64,000 nucleotides of DNA, taken from positions 34,031,462 to 34,095,461 of the forward strand of contig NC_029518.1 in the NCBI RefSeq assembly GCF_001577835.2. The letters are read 5' to 3'. Both the position numbers and the translations under genes were made by a program. This DNA is from Coturnix japonica (Eukaryota > Chordata > Aves > Galliformes > Phasianidae). Below are positions 23,111 through 35,602 of the stretch, in pieces; positions within the stretch are counted from its first letter, which is position 1, and every line of letters starts with the position of its first letter. Under the pieces are notes generated by a model. It was given only the letters and a program-made list of their open reading frames with translations, was not told the DNA's origin and did no database searches.

Positions 23111-25694
23111 TGTTATGCTGAAGTTAGCACTTGTCACGGGAAGGGGAACCTTGTGAAACATTTGAACTAAGGATTCTGTCACTTACAAAGTATAATACAA
23201 ACAAATTTATTCAACAGCAGTCTAAAACATGGTATTAAATGTTGAGATTGTTGTGTGTAGTGGAAGGCTGTGGTCAGAGATGAGATCTCTTATTTTCTGT
23301 ATGTCTGGATTTCAGATTGTGGATTGGTTCCTTTCTGAGTTGCCATTGGTCCCATGAGATGGTGGGATGTTTAAAAGACAGTCAGTCTGGAACCAGGGTA
23401 TCAGTCAGGAGAACACAGCTGAGTGCAGTATTCCTGCAGGCAAGTCATCACATTTGATCCTTGATGACAAGGTGTAGCATCTAGCTGTGCAATACATATA
23501 ATGTTTTGAACATTTAAAACACTTCTAAATATTTCAAACCCAAACCATTTTATGATTCTGTAATTCATAATGCTCATACAGGATAAGTGCCTAACTCGTG
23601 CTTGTCTCTGCAGGTATCACTTTGAGGGAAACATGAAGGAGAGCTCTTTTAAATTACAATCAAACTGCCCTGAAATCATGGGTTTCATCTCTGACTTGAG
23701 CTTTCTTTATGAGAAGCACAGGCAGCTTGAAACACTTGTCCTTGTCGATCCCTCAGTTGATCAAAAGGTCTCAAGCTGATTTATTCTACTGTATTAATTC
23801 CGTTGTAAATCGCTCCTTTCCCTTCTGTGACACATTTAAGTAACTTAGTTGCTGTTGTTTTGTTTTACTTGCATTGAAAGAATCCCATTTTCTAGCCGTT
23901 TTACTGCAGGTTTCAGTCTAGATTAGCTGCGGTGCTTTTTTTCCGTTGCTCCTTCTGTTGTTTTTTTCCCTTGAAGGCATAGTTTCTACCCTTGCTAGGA
24001 CTGAAGTGTGCTGGTTCAGCCCATAGCTCCATGCCCTCGTTGCTTGGTGCTGAGCAGCGGAGGCCCCCTGGCGCCCGCTTTGCCAGCCGCTGGGAGCCGG
24101 GGGTGGGGGGTTGCGGAAGTGGCACGCTGTATTTCCCATGTTTCTCTCTGGGTAAAAGAGGAGTAAAAGCAGGAGAAAATGCTTCTTCCCAGTGCACGTT
24201 GTGACCCAGGTCTCGAATAAGTAACTTTTACAGTTTTATAGCATTAGTTGGCTCTGAGCATTTTTCTTCAGTGCTCTCCTACCCTTTCTTTTTCTTGCAG
24301 TTTTCCTCACATCAGAATGGCTTTACTGTAGCTGAGATTCAAGACCACACCTGAAGCTCACCAACATGCAAGAAGGATATCTCTTATTTTCAGGTTGGCT
24401 TTTATGGTCGTTATTACTAGCTTGGTAGAGCAGTGGTGGTGGTATTTGCTACTTGGATTTCTTGTTTCCGTTTTCCCCTTACTTTTAGAGAGGTCATTTT
24501 GCATTCCTTGAGCCATGGCCAGCATTGCCTTCTTTGCAGTTAGATACTGTGTAACTCATTGCTCCTGTTTATGCAAGAACCCACATCAAAGGCTTTCTCC
24601 TTCCAAGTTTTAAAGATCATAGGGAGATCAGAAATAAGACTTCAAAAAGCCAAATCTTGCTGGAAAAGCACTTACCCAAAATATCAGTAAGCTGTAAAAG
24701 TCAGCAGATCTAAGTGCTGCTTTCTGATTAATGCAGGTGCAGTGACAGTGCCCGTAACTGACACTGTTTAGTGGCACACGGCCAAAGGTCTGATTAGTGC
24801 CCAGTGTCAGTCTGTTCTTGGGTCTTATTCAAGTGCTTGTGATGGGCAAAAATACTGAATCTTCTTGCTGAGGATTTTCTGGTATTGGAACAAAAATGTA
24901 TTAGTTGTTGTGACTGACAAATTCAGGAAAAAATACCAGTTTCTTGCCTTGCCAGTAGTTTGCAACTATCATTTGAAATGGTTTTCCAATGGATGCAGTC
25001 CTTCAGTATCTTGTTTAGGAGCAGTCTGATGTACAAAATTCAGTCATGTTCTTCAAAACAGTTACCTTCTGGCAGGGGGATGTTTTGTTTTATGGTTTTG
25101 TTTCCTTTCTTTGGCTTTTATCTGTTCTCATTTAAAAGTGCTATCTTTTTCAACATGCAGAGCTTAAGAACGGCTTCAACGGAAGTATATCTTTAGTATT
25201 TGCAATACAAATTTTCCCTAATGCTTTCTTAAAACTTCACACAATCTGTTGTTTTGATACTAAGGGAGAGTAATGTCTAAAAAAGCAGAATATAGTTCAG
25301 TGTTTTGGCTGTTGCTTATACAAAGAACTGCTATGTATTTAGTGCCACTTATTTATAAATAAGGTATTTCTTTTTTCACTTCCTGCTTATGCACTGCAAA
25401 CAGGATGTTAAGTGATCCATTTTGTGTTGGCATGATGACTGACTTGAGGAGACCCTGGGCTGATAGTGTGGCTTCCTGGTATTGCTCTCTTCCCATTAGA
25501 ATAAAGGCAAATTTTAAAATGAGGTATCAATCACAGTCTTAATTGCACACAGTTGTTATATATTGTTAGTAGGCACTAAAGATCTTTTCCTGAAGTCTGC
25601 CAAGATTTTTGGATGAAAAGACCTTGCAATTTCCTGTCAAGCTTTTCCCCAACACCAATAGATTGTTACCTGTTACACACTTCCTAATTTCATC
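23111..25694. other. Intergenic, no gene seen
   Basis: It contains a promoter-like cluster (two inverted CCAAT boxes and TTTAAAAG, 23,315-23,378), a small CpG-rich patch (24,038-24,126) and an isolated strong acceptor TTTCTTTTTCTTGCAG ending at 24,300. Short open frames are not convincing. Confidence 0.7.
24038..24126. promoter_or_regulatory. Small CpG-rich patch
   Basis: Eight CpG dinucleotides fall in about 90 bp, together with a G-rich run (GGGGGTGGGGGG), in surroundings almost free of CpG. It is too short for a standard CpG island. It may be an unmethylated regulatory element or a GC-rich accident. Confidence 0.35.
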
Positions 25695-26275
25695 TTACTC
25701 CTCAGTCTCACCACCCTCACAGTAAAGAATTTCTTCCTAGTATCTAGTTTAAACCTACCCTCTTCCAGTTTAAAACCATTTCCCCTTGTCCTGTAGCCAC
25801 GTGCCCTTATCAAAAATAATCCCTTCATCTTTCCTGTAACCCTCCTTCAGATACCAGAAGGCTGCTATAAGGTTCCACTGAAGCCTTCTCTTCTCCAGGC
25901 TGAAGAACCTTAGCTCTCTCAGCTTGTCCTCATAGATGAAGTGCTCCAATCCTCTGATCATTTTTGTGACACTCCTCTGTACCTGCTTCAACAGCTCCTA
26001 AACATTTGTGCTGGGGCCTCCAGAACTGGATGTAGTATTCCAGGTTGGGTCTCATGAGAGTGGAGTAGAGGGACCGAATGACCTGCCTTGACCTGCCAGT
26101 CACACTTCTCTTCATGCAGTCCAGGATCTGTTTGGCCTTCTGGGCTGCAAGTGTGAACTGCTGCCTTATTTTGAGCCTCATCAACCGGTACTCCCAAATC
26201 CTTCTCCTCAGGGCTGCTCTCAAGCCCTTCTCTGCCCAGCTGTATTTGTTGAATCTCACAGCTTACTTTTGTTAC
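25695..26275 (-). mobile_element. CR1 LINE fragment, end of ORF2 (reverse transcriptase protein C-terminus)
   Basis: The reverse strand reads as the C-terminal end of CR1 ORF2. Recognisable pieces are ALAAQKA-like TLAAQKAKQILDCMKRSVT, SLYSTLMRPNLEYYIQFWRP, SVTKMIRGLEHFIYEDKLRE and LFSLEKRRL-like SLEKRRLQWNLIAAFWYL, as I remember them from chicken CR1. The pieces lie in more than one frame with stops, so the copy is dead. It is truncated at the 5' end and also lacks the usual 3' UTR and terminal repeats. Confidence 0.92.
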
Positions 26276-28269
26276 TGAGTTGGAATTAGCGGGTTGTGCT
26301 GGAGAAAAAGATGGTTTTAGAGAGGAATTCAATAGCACATCAGAACTTCAGTGACTTGTGAGAGGAAGAGTTTTCTATGGTAACATGGGAGGCCATTTAA
26401 AATGGAAGGGCAGTAGAAAATTTGCCTCTTGTCGGGAAGAATTTGACCATGGAAGTGTTTAGAAGAATGAGCAATAAACTGGTTACAAACAAGAGGTAGA
26501 TAAAGTTGAGGACAGTTAGAAAAATAATTGAGAAGAGTGCCCATGATGGTTCAGGCAACACAGAAGAGTCATCGGGATCAGCAAAGAGTAGGTGAGTTGC
26601 CAAACCATTGGGTGAATGGAAATGGATGACAGTTTGAGCAGTGTTAATTATGGACCTGAGTGATGGTATTGCTGGAAGAAGGGAATGTTTCACTGGACAG
26701 GTAGAAAGAGAAGTATCAGAAGGGAGGCTGGTGGTGTGTCCCTATCTCTAGGACACTGTGCAGCTTGTATATACAAAAGGCTTTCTCCATTTCATTAATA
26801 CTTTACATAAAGAACTACTAAACAGTAACTGTCCTATAATACTCTACAGTCCCAGTTAGGGAGCTGTGATCCCTGGAGGATGGGAAATAAATGAAGAAAA
26901 ATCGCAGAGTTGCAAAATGAGCTGAAACAAAATGTCAAGCACTTTTGCAAAGAATTCTCTGTTCTCTTCCAAGGAATGCTGAGGTTTGAGCTCTGCACTG
27001 TTGGGTGTTTTCACTACATATTTTGGCTGGTGGCATTGTTAACCCTTCTTTTGCATTTCCAGTCTTAAAATCTGCTGTCTAGTAAAGAAAAAGCAAAGAG
27101 GCTGGAGTTTAGCTGGAGAGGAAATATTTAAGACCAGAACTCACATACTTCTTCTCAATAGTAAATGGCAGCGCTCTGCAGCTCTGTCTTCACACTGATA
27201 AATCAAGGGAGCAGAATCTGGTGTCATTTTGCATTAATGAGACACTTGTTTTGTTTGTTTTTGCAAGATGGTCTTCACTTCTTTATTCTGGTGCAGAAAG
27301 AATAACCATTTCCGTGCCCTTTCTGTTCCCTGGTTTCTGAGGGCCTGCACAGCACCAGAGCAAGGCACAGCATTTGTGAATCTGCAGAAATTTATAATGG
27401 TTAAAAGGTTATTGTAGCTTCAGCTAGTCTGTTTCTCATGCCTTCTTGAGCAAGGCCTAAAAAAAAGCATAAAGATAGGACTGATTTTGAGAGAATTATG
27501 TCATATAAGAAGTTCTTCTTCAAGCCTAAGATATTTTTCCTTATTGGTCATGATTTATCTGTTGAGTTATGGCAAAAGAAGATCCAAGGGCTGTGTTGCA
27601 GGTTGAGATTAAAACACTGACTCTGCATGATTGTGTGTGTGTGTGTACAGGTAGATATGTTCTGCAGGGCTTGATCTATATTGCTTGGGCATAAGTGTTT
27701 TTATGCTCTTCCAAAGCATTCTGAGCTCTTTGGCTCAGTGCAGGGGTCATGATGTGTTTTGTTTTCTTTATTCTTTGCTGTCCTAGTTTAGTGGAAGGAC
27801 AAAATGGCCTGTTGGTGGTGTAAGGTTTAGCGGGCTGATACGAGCTGGAAGAGGGTCTTGCAGGCCTCCAGTCTGACCAGCTAGGGCAAGTACACCTCTT
27901 TGGTAACTTCAGTTCAAAAAGGTTCCCGAGCTGTTTGTTCTACCATCAGAGTGCATGCAGCTGCTACTTTAATGTCATTGAACAATGGCTAGACAAAGCT
28001 CTAGAAAGTTGATTGGTCTTGTTTTACTTGCTGGATGCCTTATTAGAGTTGGTTGCAGCCCAACTAACTGTTAGCAGGTAGGTTTGTGAGCTGGGGCATT
28101 CTGTGAAGCTGGATGCTGCTGACACTACTGGTATGGGCTGAAGGTGGTCCTGTCAATGAAGTGTCTTTCCGGGGAGCTACTGGTGCAACTGGAGTTTGCC
28201 TCAAAACAGCAGTTTTGAAAGGTCAGATCTACCTTGCAGATAGACATCCTGGCTGCTTACTCAGCTTGA
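26276..28269. other. Intergenic, no gene seen
   Basis: It includes a purine-rich stretch (about 26,290-26,730) that leaves a 98-codon frame on the - strand with no recognisable domain, and a short TG repeat at 27,632-27,646. I see no gene or clear transposon. Confidence 0.65.
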
Positions 28270-28283
28270 TCTCCAGGTGGCAG
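28270..28283 (+). promoter_or_regulatory. Weak CTCF-like motif
   Basis: TCTCCAGGTGGCAG agrees with the CTCF core CCRCNAGRKGGCRS at about 12 of 14 positions and points in the same direction as the strong site 400 bp downstream. Motif evidence only. Confidence 0.3.
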
Positions 28284-28584
28284 TACTTTCTGCTGGTGCA
28301 GTGCTTGGTCACATCTGTCCAAGTGCAGCTTTAGCCCTGTCTGCTTCTGGCTCTCAATGGAAGGACTGCTGGTCTGGGCAGGGCTCTCTAAGGGGCAGAC
28401 AGCCAATGTACAAAAAAGGTGATGACAAGAACTGGTACTGCTATTCCTTGTGGCTAAGTGAAAGAGCAGTAGCAGTGAGAAAGCCTGCATGAGCGATGCA
28501 TGGGCACAGCATGAGCAAAATAGCACTTCCCAGAGTTCCACTCCGAAACCATATGACAAAGTTGAGATGCCTGAGAAGCTTGTA

Positions 28585-28765
28585 TGTCATGTAGCGCAGG
28601 GGGAAGTTCAGGTTGCAATTGCAATGATTCGATGACAGCCAGTGCGGCTGCTTGTGCGGGTGCTATAGGTACCGCTAGGTGGCGGTGTAACAACACAGCC
28701 CGGCTCTCCGCCTGCCCGAGGAGGGACAGCCGGGTGGAACAGGGACATGGGGCGGCTAAGATTTC
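28585..28765. promoter_or_regulatory. CpG-rich patch around a CTCF site
   Basis: About eleven CpGs lie in some 165 bp, again in CpG-poor surroundings. The patch contains the strong CTCF core motif. It has the character of an unmethylated insulator or enhancer rather than a promoter, since there is no CCAAT, ETS or GC-box cluster. Confidence 0.45.
28672..28685 (+). promoter_or_regulatory. CTCF core motif
   Basis: CCGCTAGGTGGCGG agrees with the vertebrate CTCF consensus CCRCNAGRKGGCRS at every position. The site lies about midway between the NID1 3' end and the CpG island at 61.4 kb, so it could mark a domain boundary between the two genes. That role is inference. Confidence 0.6.
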
Positions 28766-31700
28766 CCCTAAGATTTCAGGCACTTTCCTCAATCAGGCAG
28801 GGGTTGCTTTGTAGTCACTCTGTCACCTGAGTGAGGACGTAGTTCAATAAAGAAAACGTTTGAAAGAGTCTCTCCTGTTCCTGCTGGGCCTTTTCTGGTC
28901 TTTGAGACTGGAGCTGAACAACACAGAGGTAGCTGGCCATACTTTATTTTCCATTCCAGCACTTTTGTTTCCCTGAGGAGGAGAGGTTCTGACCGCCTGC
29001 TGTAGTACTGTATCCTTGATTTAAAAGATGCCTCATTTATAGGAGTTCTGGATGTTTGTCTGGGAGCTCAGCACTTGGAGGCATCTTCTAAAATAAGGAG
29101 TCCAGTTGTCTGCTGTTCTAGACAGCCCGGTCTTATTATCCCTTAAATGGATTTGTCTTAAAACTGATTAGGCTTCTTCTGCAGCCACTCTTTCTGCCTG
29201 AAAATCTGTTCCAGAACATTGCTTTATTGATGGGTAGAAATAATCATTAAATTCTTTCTGAATTTGTAGATGTCTGGTACACAGCCACGTGTCCTTGTGC
29301 CAACACTGTCCCATTGCTTAAACCCCTCTTTCCCATTTCTTTCCAATAGGTTTATAGGAAGTGATCATGTGCTCTCTTGGACTTCACTAGACCAAAAAAG
29401 CTTTTTGGCTGGCTTAGACTCTTCTTATATAAGACACTCTCAGATTCCTGACATCCTTCTCCACATCCATTCCAGCAAGAATTCACATTTCCTGAGTATG
29501 AGTGACCAGGATGCTCTTCTCTGTTGTGGAAAAGCTTTATCCAGACAATGCCTCCACATCGTGGCATTCATACAGAGGGCTTTTCTGCAAGATTGCTGTA
29601 GTGCATGAAAGCTTTTGGCAAATACTGCCATCATCCATCATCCCAGATGGGCCAGGCTCAGCTGAGAGTCCTATGTCATTACATCCCTTCTGCTGAGGAA
29701 GCAAGCTGGGGGAAAAATTAAAAGACCTGGGATGAAGGGGGAAATTCAGCTGCAGGCTGAATTTGGCTGAAGGCATCTTCCTCCTTAGACAGACCACGTC
29801 AGGCAGTTCTTAAAGAAGTGTGAGTATGGACTCTATAATTTCTGGATTGGTCAAGCCATAATAAGAGGGTGCATTTTCTTTTATCAAATGTTTCCACACC
29901 CCTGTCCTATAAATACAATCACAAAATAGTAGGTGCAGCCAGTGCTGTATTTCTGATAGGACCTGGAGTTCTTCCAGTTTGGCCACATAATGTCTGATCT
30001 CAGTGCTTTCCCAGGTAATTTCAAGGTATGTGGATTGGGTAAGCAGTAACAAATATAGCAAAGCATCTGAGATTCCTGCTGCCAAGTGCTAAACAAAACT
30101 GCTATTCTGGAATCTTTTTAAATTGGGACTTTTTTGGTCTGTTAATTTATTTAAAGAAAGAAAGCTGGTTGTGAATTATAACCCAGCCTGCTCTGCCCAG
30201 TGAGTTTCCTGGAGCTGGAAAAGTGTTTTTCTTTACCTGCTGGATTTTGCGTTTGTGCCAAATGGAAAGGGCTTCTAGCTTGTGGCCAGAGTTTGGAAGG
30301 ACACCATAGGTTCCAGTAGGGATGCTCCAAGGGGTTTATATGGTTACTGCATTTTTTTTTTAGCTTAATTCTGGCTTTGTCCACTGCAATTAATATCCAT
30401 TGGTTATGCTGGATTCATTTCTCACTCATACCATCAGAATACGTGGGTGTAGGAAAGACTCCAAAGAGTGTTTGGATGGAAGAGGAAAAAACAAACTGTG
30501 TTTGGTTCACATCAGTGCTTTTTCAAGTTGCCATTGCTAAGCCTAAAGTAACAATAAGCCAAAGGCAATATCCATAGAAATCCTGGCCCTTGACTGCACT
30601 TCCTCTACCATTAATGTACCATGTTCCAGTTATGCTGTATTCTTTATTTATTTTGTGTTGCTACTATATAGGGTAAAACTTAAGCAGATAAAACTGTCCA
30701 GTTGTTAAAGCTTGTGACAACTAAGTATGGCAGTGTGAATATTTGTTATGAGCATTGAGCCAGTCAGTCTGTACTGTTGCCTTATTCTGCTGAATGAGCA
30801 CAGCTGTGCATGTGCCAGCCTGCACTGCCTACAGGGCCAGCTGCACCACATGCAGGTATGTGGCTGCATCTTCCTCTGATGTGTTTTGCAGAAAGTGTAT
30901 TAAAGAAGGGGCTGCACAAGACAGCTGATGGACTCTGAGAAACCCTGTCAGCCTACAAAAATCACATGGTCCTTATTGCCTTTCTCCTTTTTTGTTTTGC
31001 TCGGGAGGGGATTTACTGAGTACAAGGCACATAAATAGCCAGTAATCCAGAAAAATTCTGCTGCCGATCCCACTGTTTTGTTCTGAGATTAGCTGTTCTT
31101 TTTGAGATTTCCTCTGCTCTTTCTCCCTCTGAAGTCTTTTTCCTTTTCTCTGCCCCTAACCCTTCCACTTTTGTGATTATGCAGATAACTAAATTGCAAA
31201 CAAACCCATGTTTTAAAAGGTCCCTAAATAACACAAATAAATAAGTCTATACAAGCAGGACAGATTGCAGTCATAAACTTGATTTCCAGCCCTGTTCAGT
31301 TCCAAGCCAACAGATGCTTTAACCTAGAGTATAACACATAAGCGTTATCCTTAGTAAAACTTCTTTTCTGTTCTACTGGTTTTATACCATCAAATTTTAT
31401 GTTTCTCAACTGATTGAATTCTGCTGAATCACCAGCACTGATGGAGTTTTTGTTTTATACAAGTCCAAGAATGCACTTGGGCCTTTTTCTTGATCTTGGT
31501 TCCTTTTTTTCATTCTTGTCCACTAAGTGATGGAAGAGTCCTAAGTCCTTCAGACTCTTAAGGGGAAATGAAGATTAAATTGAGCATACTTTTCAAACTA
31601 CAGGTTTTAACCTGAAAATGTCTTTGAAAGTAAAGGTGTCATAAAGACTTGCTCTTTATTGTTTACTTTCAGAACTGTGCTTTCTCAACGGGAGATCATG

Positions 31701-32980
31701 AAGTGGTGGCAGATGTTTATAAAAGCTCTCTTGCAATCTCATTATGTTGTTTGCAATTATTAGTTCTCTTGGGGACATATACCCAGGCAGTCTGAGTGAC
31801 TCACATTGACTTCAGGGGAGCTCCATGCAGGGGTTTTGGTCCTTTTATAGAGGAGTGGGAAAGAAAAGCACAATTGTTTTTAGGAAGGCAACTTGAATCT
31901 GCAGTTAAAGTTGATTATTTATGTAACCCATTGAATTCTGCTCATCCCAGTGTTATTTCAGATATTTTTTCCTCCCGCCTCTCCCAGGGTGTTTGATTTC
32001 CTTAATTTTACAGCTCTCATTTTTCTTATAGGTTCATTGTCCCCACTGCTGGTAGTATCGCCCAGAAGTATGGAAACAGAACTGGTTCCTCTGGCTGGGA
32101 GAGAAACCCTTTTTTTCTCCTAGCATCACTCCTGTTTAGAGAATCAGTTCCATTTTTTTTTCTCCATTTTACGTGTTCCCTATTACTGCTATTACTACTT
32201 CTTCTAAACATTCAGCAGATCAAGTCCTCCCATGTTCGTGTAAGAGATCTGTACTGTGTTTAAGCCTTAGCTGATGTGCTTACAGAATGCAGTTTGTAAG
32301 CCTGATGTTCTGGGTACTGTATAAGCTACAGATGAGTCAGAGTCAACGATTCATGGGATGTTTTCCAGTAATTTCAATAGGATTTAACTCGAGCCTGCAG
32401 AACCCTTGATTGAAACAGATGGTGTATCTGCAGGCAAGCAGGTAGCCTGACAGCCACAATTTATGATGATATAATGTCACTGATGCTGATTTACAGCAGT
32501 TGTTTGTGAAATAATATTTCCCACATGTGCAAAGCCTGTCCCAGTGTCTCCAAACTCTGTTGTTCTGTTCCTGATAGAGGGGGCTGCAGGTGAAGCTGAA
32601 GAAATAAATAGGCATGGGATAATTTTTCTATAATGATCTTCTTTTGAACTTCAAAAACTGGGTTTGGTTTAATCGCTATAGCAAGGTTTAATCCCTAATC
32701 AATTTGGAGGAGATGATGCTCACATTTCATGTTTGTCCTTTAAGTTTTTTTCCCAGTGTGGTGATTGAGAATCTCCTGTTCATTTGCCAGTGGGAGCCAC
32801 TAACCCAGCTCAGTGTGACCACAAACACTCTAGAAGAGAAACCCAGAACTTCCCCATTCCTACACCTGGCAAGCATCAGAAGGCTTTTCTACTCTGTCTT
32901 AACTGTGGTGTTGCAGGTCATTTATTGAGCATGTAGTTTTCAGTGAGAATGAAACTGGGGACTTTTCTGAGGGATGTCTC
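28766..32980. other. Intergenic, no gene seen
   Basis: This is unique-looking sequence with only short open frames, the longest being 112 codons at 29,270-29,608 on the + strand and 91 codons at 29,810-30,085 on the - strand, none with a recognisable motif. No transposon was identified with confidence. Confidence 0.6.
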
Positions 32981-33006
32981 AAAAACAAACAAACAAACAA
33001 CAAACA
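32981..33006. repeat. (AAAC)n short tandem repeat
   Basis: An imperfect AAAC repeat of about 26 bp lies directly before a CR1 3' fragment. Confidence 0.8.
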
Positions 33007-33014
33007 GGGAGCAG

Positions 33015-33092
33015 CAGAGGGGTTGGAATTAGATGGCCTTTGAACTACATGATCTTAGTCCCTTCCAACCCAAGCCATTCTATGATTCTATT
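33015..33092 (+). mobile_element. CR1 LINE fragment, extreme 3' end
   Basis: AGGGGTTGGAATTAGATGG, CTACATGATCTTAGTCCCTT and CCAACCCAAGCCATTCTATG, with a following ATTCTATT, are the characteristic last 80 bp of avian CR1. It is a heavily 5'-truncated copy. Confidence 0.9.
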
Positions 33093-34417
33093 ATTTTCAG
33101 TCCAAAAAATACAGGCAGCTGTTGGTGAAGTTGTAGAATACTTCAGTAAAAAACGTAAACCTCTGTTTCTAAAACTAAGTGGAAGTATCAAAACTGTCAG
33201 TGGTACCAAACACTAAAAAGCAGCTTCTAATTTAACAAAGTGTTCATTGTGTCAATGACTTTCACATGGTTTCATCTTTTCTTACAATAACCACCTGCAT
33301 GAGGAACTCTCTCTTACTTCCTACTCTTCATCAGGCTCGCACCTTAGTTTTTGTCCTGCAGCAAAGACTGGGGAGAGTTCATCTCTTCTAGAGTGCAAGC
33401 AATCTCCAAATCAACAAAGCATCCATGGCTCATGAGCTTCCCCTTCTGATCAGGTGGGTTAGTGCAGCCCACGTGCTTGCTGATGATGAAGGAAAAGGGA
33501 TCAATGAGCATGTAACTCTTCTTGTTTGCTAACCAGGCTTGGTTGCCCAGAGCCCTTGCTCAAGTCAGAGAGCTACTTCCTCTCCTTCCAGCCCACTTGG
33601 CTCTGTGAGTACCACGCTTTGGGGATTTCTGTTTCAGAGTTTCCAGTGGGCAATCCTGATCTTTTCATGTCAGTTTTGCCCTTAAGATTTGTTTTCTCAG
33701 TGTGGTGAGTGGGTAACTCCTGTACCAGGGCTGCTCGTGTATTCTCCTTTAATTTTGCTTGGGGTAGGGATGTGAGATCTGCCTGTACACGTCTGCTTGA
33801 TTCTGTGAGATTAAATGTGAAATATATGTGTGAAATGAGCAGTCAGCTGTGAACTCCATGACTCATATTCTCTTTATGTAACTACTGTAACTACTCAAGA
33901 GAGCATTCTTGTATATTAATTTCAGTGCAAAATACCTGGTGGGACTCCAGAAGCAGTTCAACTTTCTAATGAAAATTCATTTTTTTCAGTGCATGCAAAT
34001 TTTCATCTTATCATCTTTCAGTGCTTTTTAAAGGCATCTGTAATTCTCTAACTAATGGTGAGCAGTGTTGAAGAAAATTCAGATTTATGTCACTTCATAG
34101 GGAATTCTTCAGAGCTTCTGATGCAATTCTAATATTTAAAAGAAATCTGGTAACATTTACCTTGTGTTATCCCAAATGTTAATACTCTGCTTAACAGGTT
34201 CAGGGAAGAATGCAGGTTAGGAGTTTGCAACAAAAATTATGTAATTTTGTATTTTTGTTTCTTAAGGAAAATGAAACACATTGTTTTGAACACATCTGTC
34301 TGTAAATATGTTGTTAGACATATTACACATGTGATGATGATGTACTGAATTGCATCATGTTTCTTCCCCTTATCTATATATGTCCTTACAAATTTGTCTC
34401 CATACCTCATGGGTGTG
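33093..34417. other. Intergenic, nothing identified
   Basis: AT-rich sequence with no convincing open frame, repeat or motif cluster. Confidence 0.6.
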
Positions 34418-34700
34418 TGTATGGGAACTGTTAGGTCATGGCCTGAACCAGTAATGGAGCAGCTGGTGGAGGGATGTAGCCATTCCTGGGAGCACAGATG
34501 GAAGCAATTCACCTGTGTGAGGGAAGGTGGGATGCTGGGTCTACCCCGTAACCTCACAGAAGGGCTGGCAGCCAGAAGGGAATCATCTCTACTCAGAGAC
34601 TGCCTCCTTTGGAGTGTTTGGTGAGCCCTAATCTTTGGAAAGAAGTGATTCCTTCTTTATTACTGGATTGTGACCTCTACCTTTCTTGGGTGATCCAAAA
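34418..34700 (+). repeat. LTR-like interspersed repeat, copy A
   Basis: This stretch shares with 35,603-35,990 a series of blocks in the same order and at almost the same spacing: TGTATGGGAA, GCCTGAACC (23 bp later in both), GGGAGCACAG (47 bp later in both), AAGGGCTG, CATCTCT (24 bp later in both), GAGAYTGCCTC and TTTATTAC. The copies are therefore related. The TG start and TATA-like region suggest a solo LTR, but I cannot name the family. It is an old fossil and the right end is uncertain. Confidence 0.5.
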
Positions 34701-35515
34701 CTGGTTTAAAGCAGCTGTATCTGCTATTGCCTATCCTTAAAGAGAGTTTCTTTCTTCTGTAGCGCTGTGTCTTGCCATTTGCTGTAGTTTTAGTATTTCT
34801 CATGTGGTACTTCAAATCTGTTTTCTGCTTTTTAACTAAAAAAATTACGTTTCCTATGATATCCATCTATAACTTCAATATAAAAAGTGCTCTGCATGCA
34901 AGTCTGCTTGCAGATACTTGGAAAAAACATCAGTGGTGATGTACACAGTTACAGGGCAGAAAGAGAGAGGAAGATAAGGGTTGTGCTTCGTGAACTTGCA
35001 GCTCTTCATTTCTGAAAAGGTTGTGGGGAGTTTCTTCAGAAACATATTTTTATCTCATAGCGCTGTTTGCTTATAGTGGGTGGTAGAGGTTGATTATGTA
35101 CATTTGCTGTTGCTACTGCCGAGTGTAGGGCCGTTTCTTCTGCTTTCTTTTGCTACTCAAAACAAGCTGACTTCTTGATACCCGAACTTTGCATTCCTTT
35201 TAGTAGAGATGAAGAGTTAATAAGAAGAGAGACACTGTCCACCCTCTTGTTGCACAGTGACAGTGGTTAATGTGCAGAAGTGCACACTGTAGACATATTA
35301 TGGCCTGAAGAAAACTGGAAAATTGAGCTGTTGCAAGCTATCACTTGCCAGCAGCTCAGAACCTTGACAGCCCTTGAGGGGACCTCCACTGCAGAAGGCA
35401 CTGCACAGCTCATTCTTTCTCTTGCAGCCTTTTTGTTCTTTGTTTGTGGAAGAGGGATTCAGTATCCAGGTTCAGAAAAGGAAGCTGGGCCAAGCTCTGT
35501 ATAGAGGGGGAAAAC

Positions 35516-35518
<3 letters not shown>
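34701..35518. other. Sequence between the two LTR-like repeats
   Basis: About 0.8 kb with no recognisable viral gene or other coding sequence. It reads like ordinary intergenic DNA. Confidence 0.5.

Positions 35519-35560
<42 letters not shown>
35519..35560. repeat. (CAA)14 microsatellite
   Basis: Fourteen perfect CAA units lie just upstream of the second LTR-like repeat. Likely polymorphic. Open frames through it (poly-Thr, poly-Cys) are not genes. Confidence 0.97.
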
Positions 35561-35602
35561 AACTTTTTCCTTTGCATAAAGATACTTACTTTATCTGACA
35601 CC

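Noticed and set aside
25930-26338. Open frames on the - strand as a host gene
   Set aside because: They match the C-terminal part of CR1 ORF2 and are retroposon remains.
27845-27900. CR1-like stretch (CTGGAAGAGGGTCTTGCAGG)
   Set aside because: Too short and too diverged to call without a repeat-library search.
35374-35601. Poly-Thr and poly-Cys frames
   Set aside because: They are translations of the CAA microsatellite.
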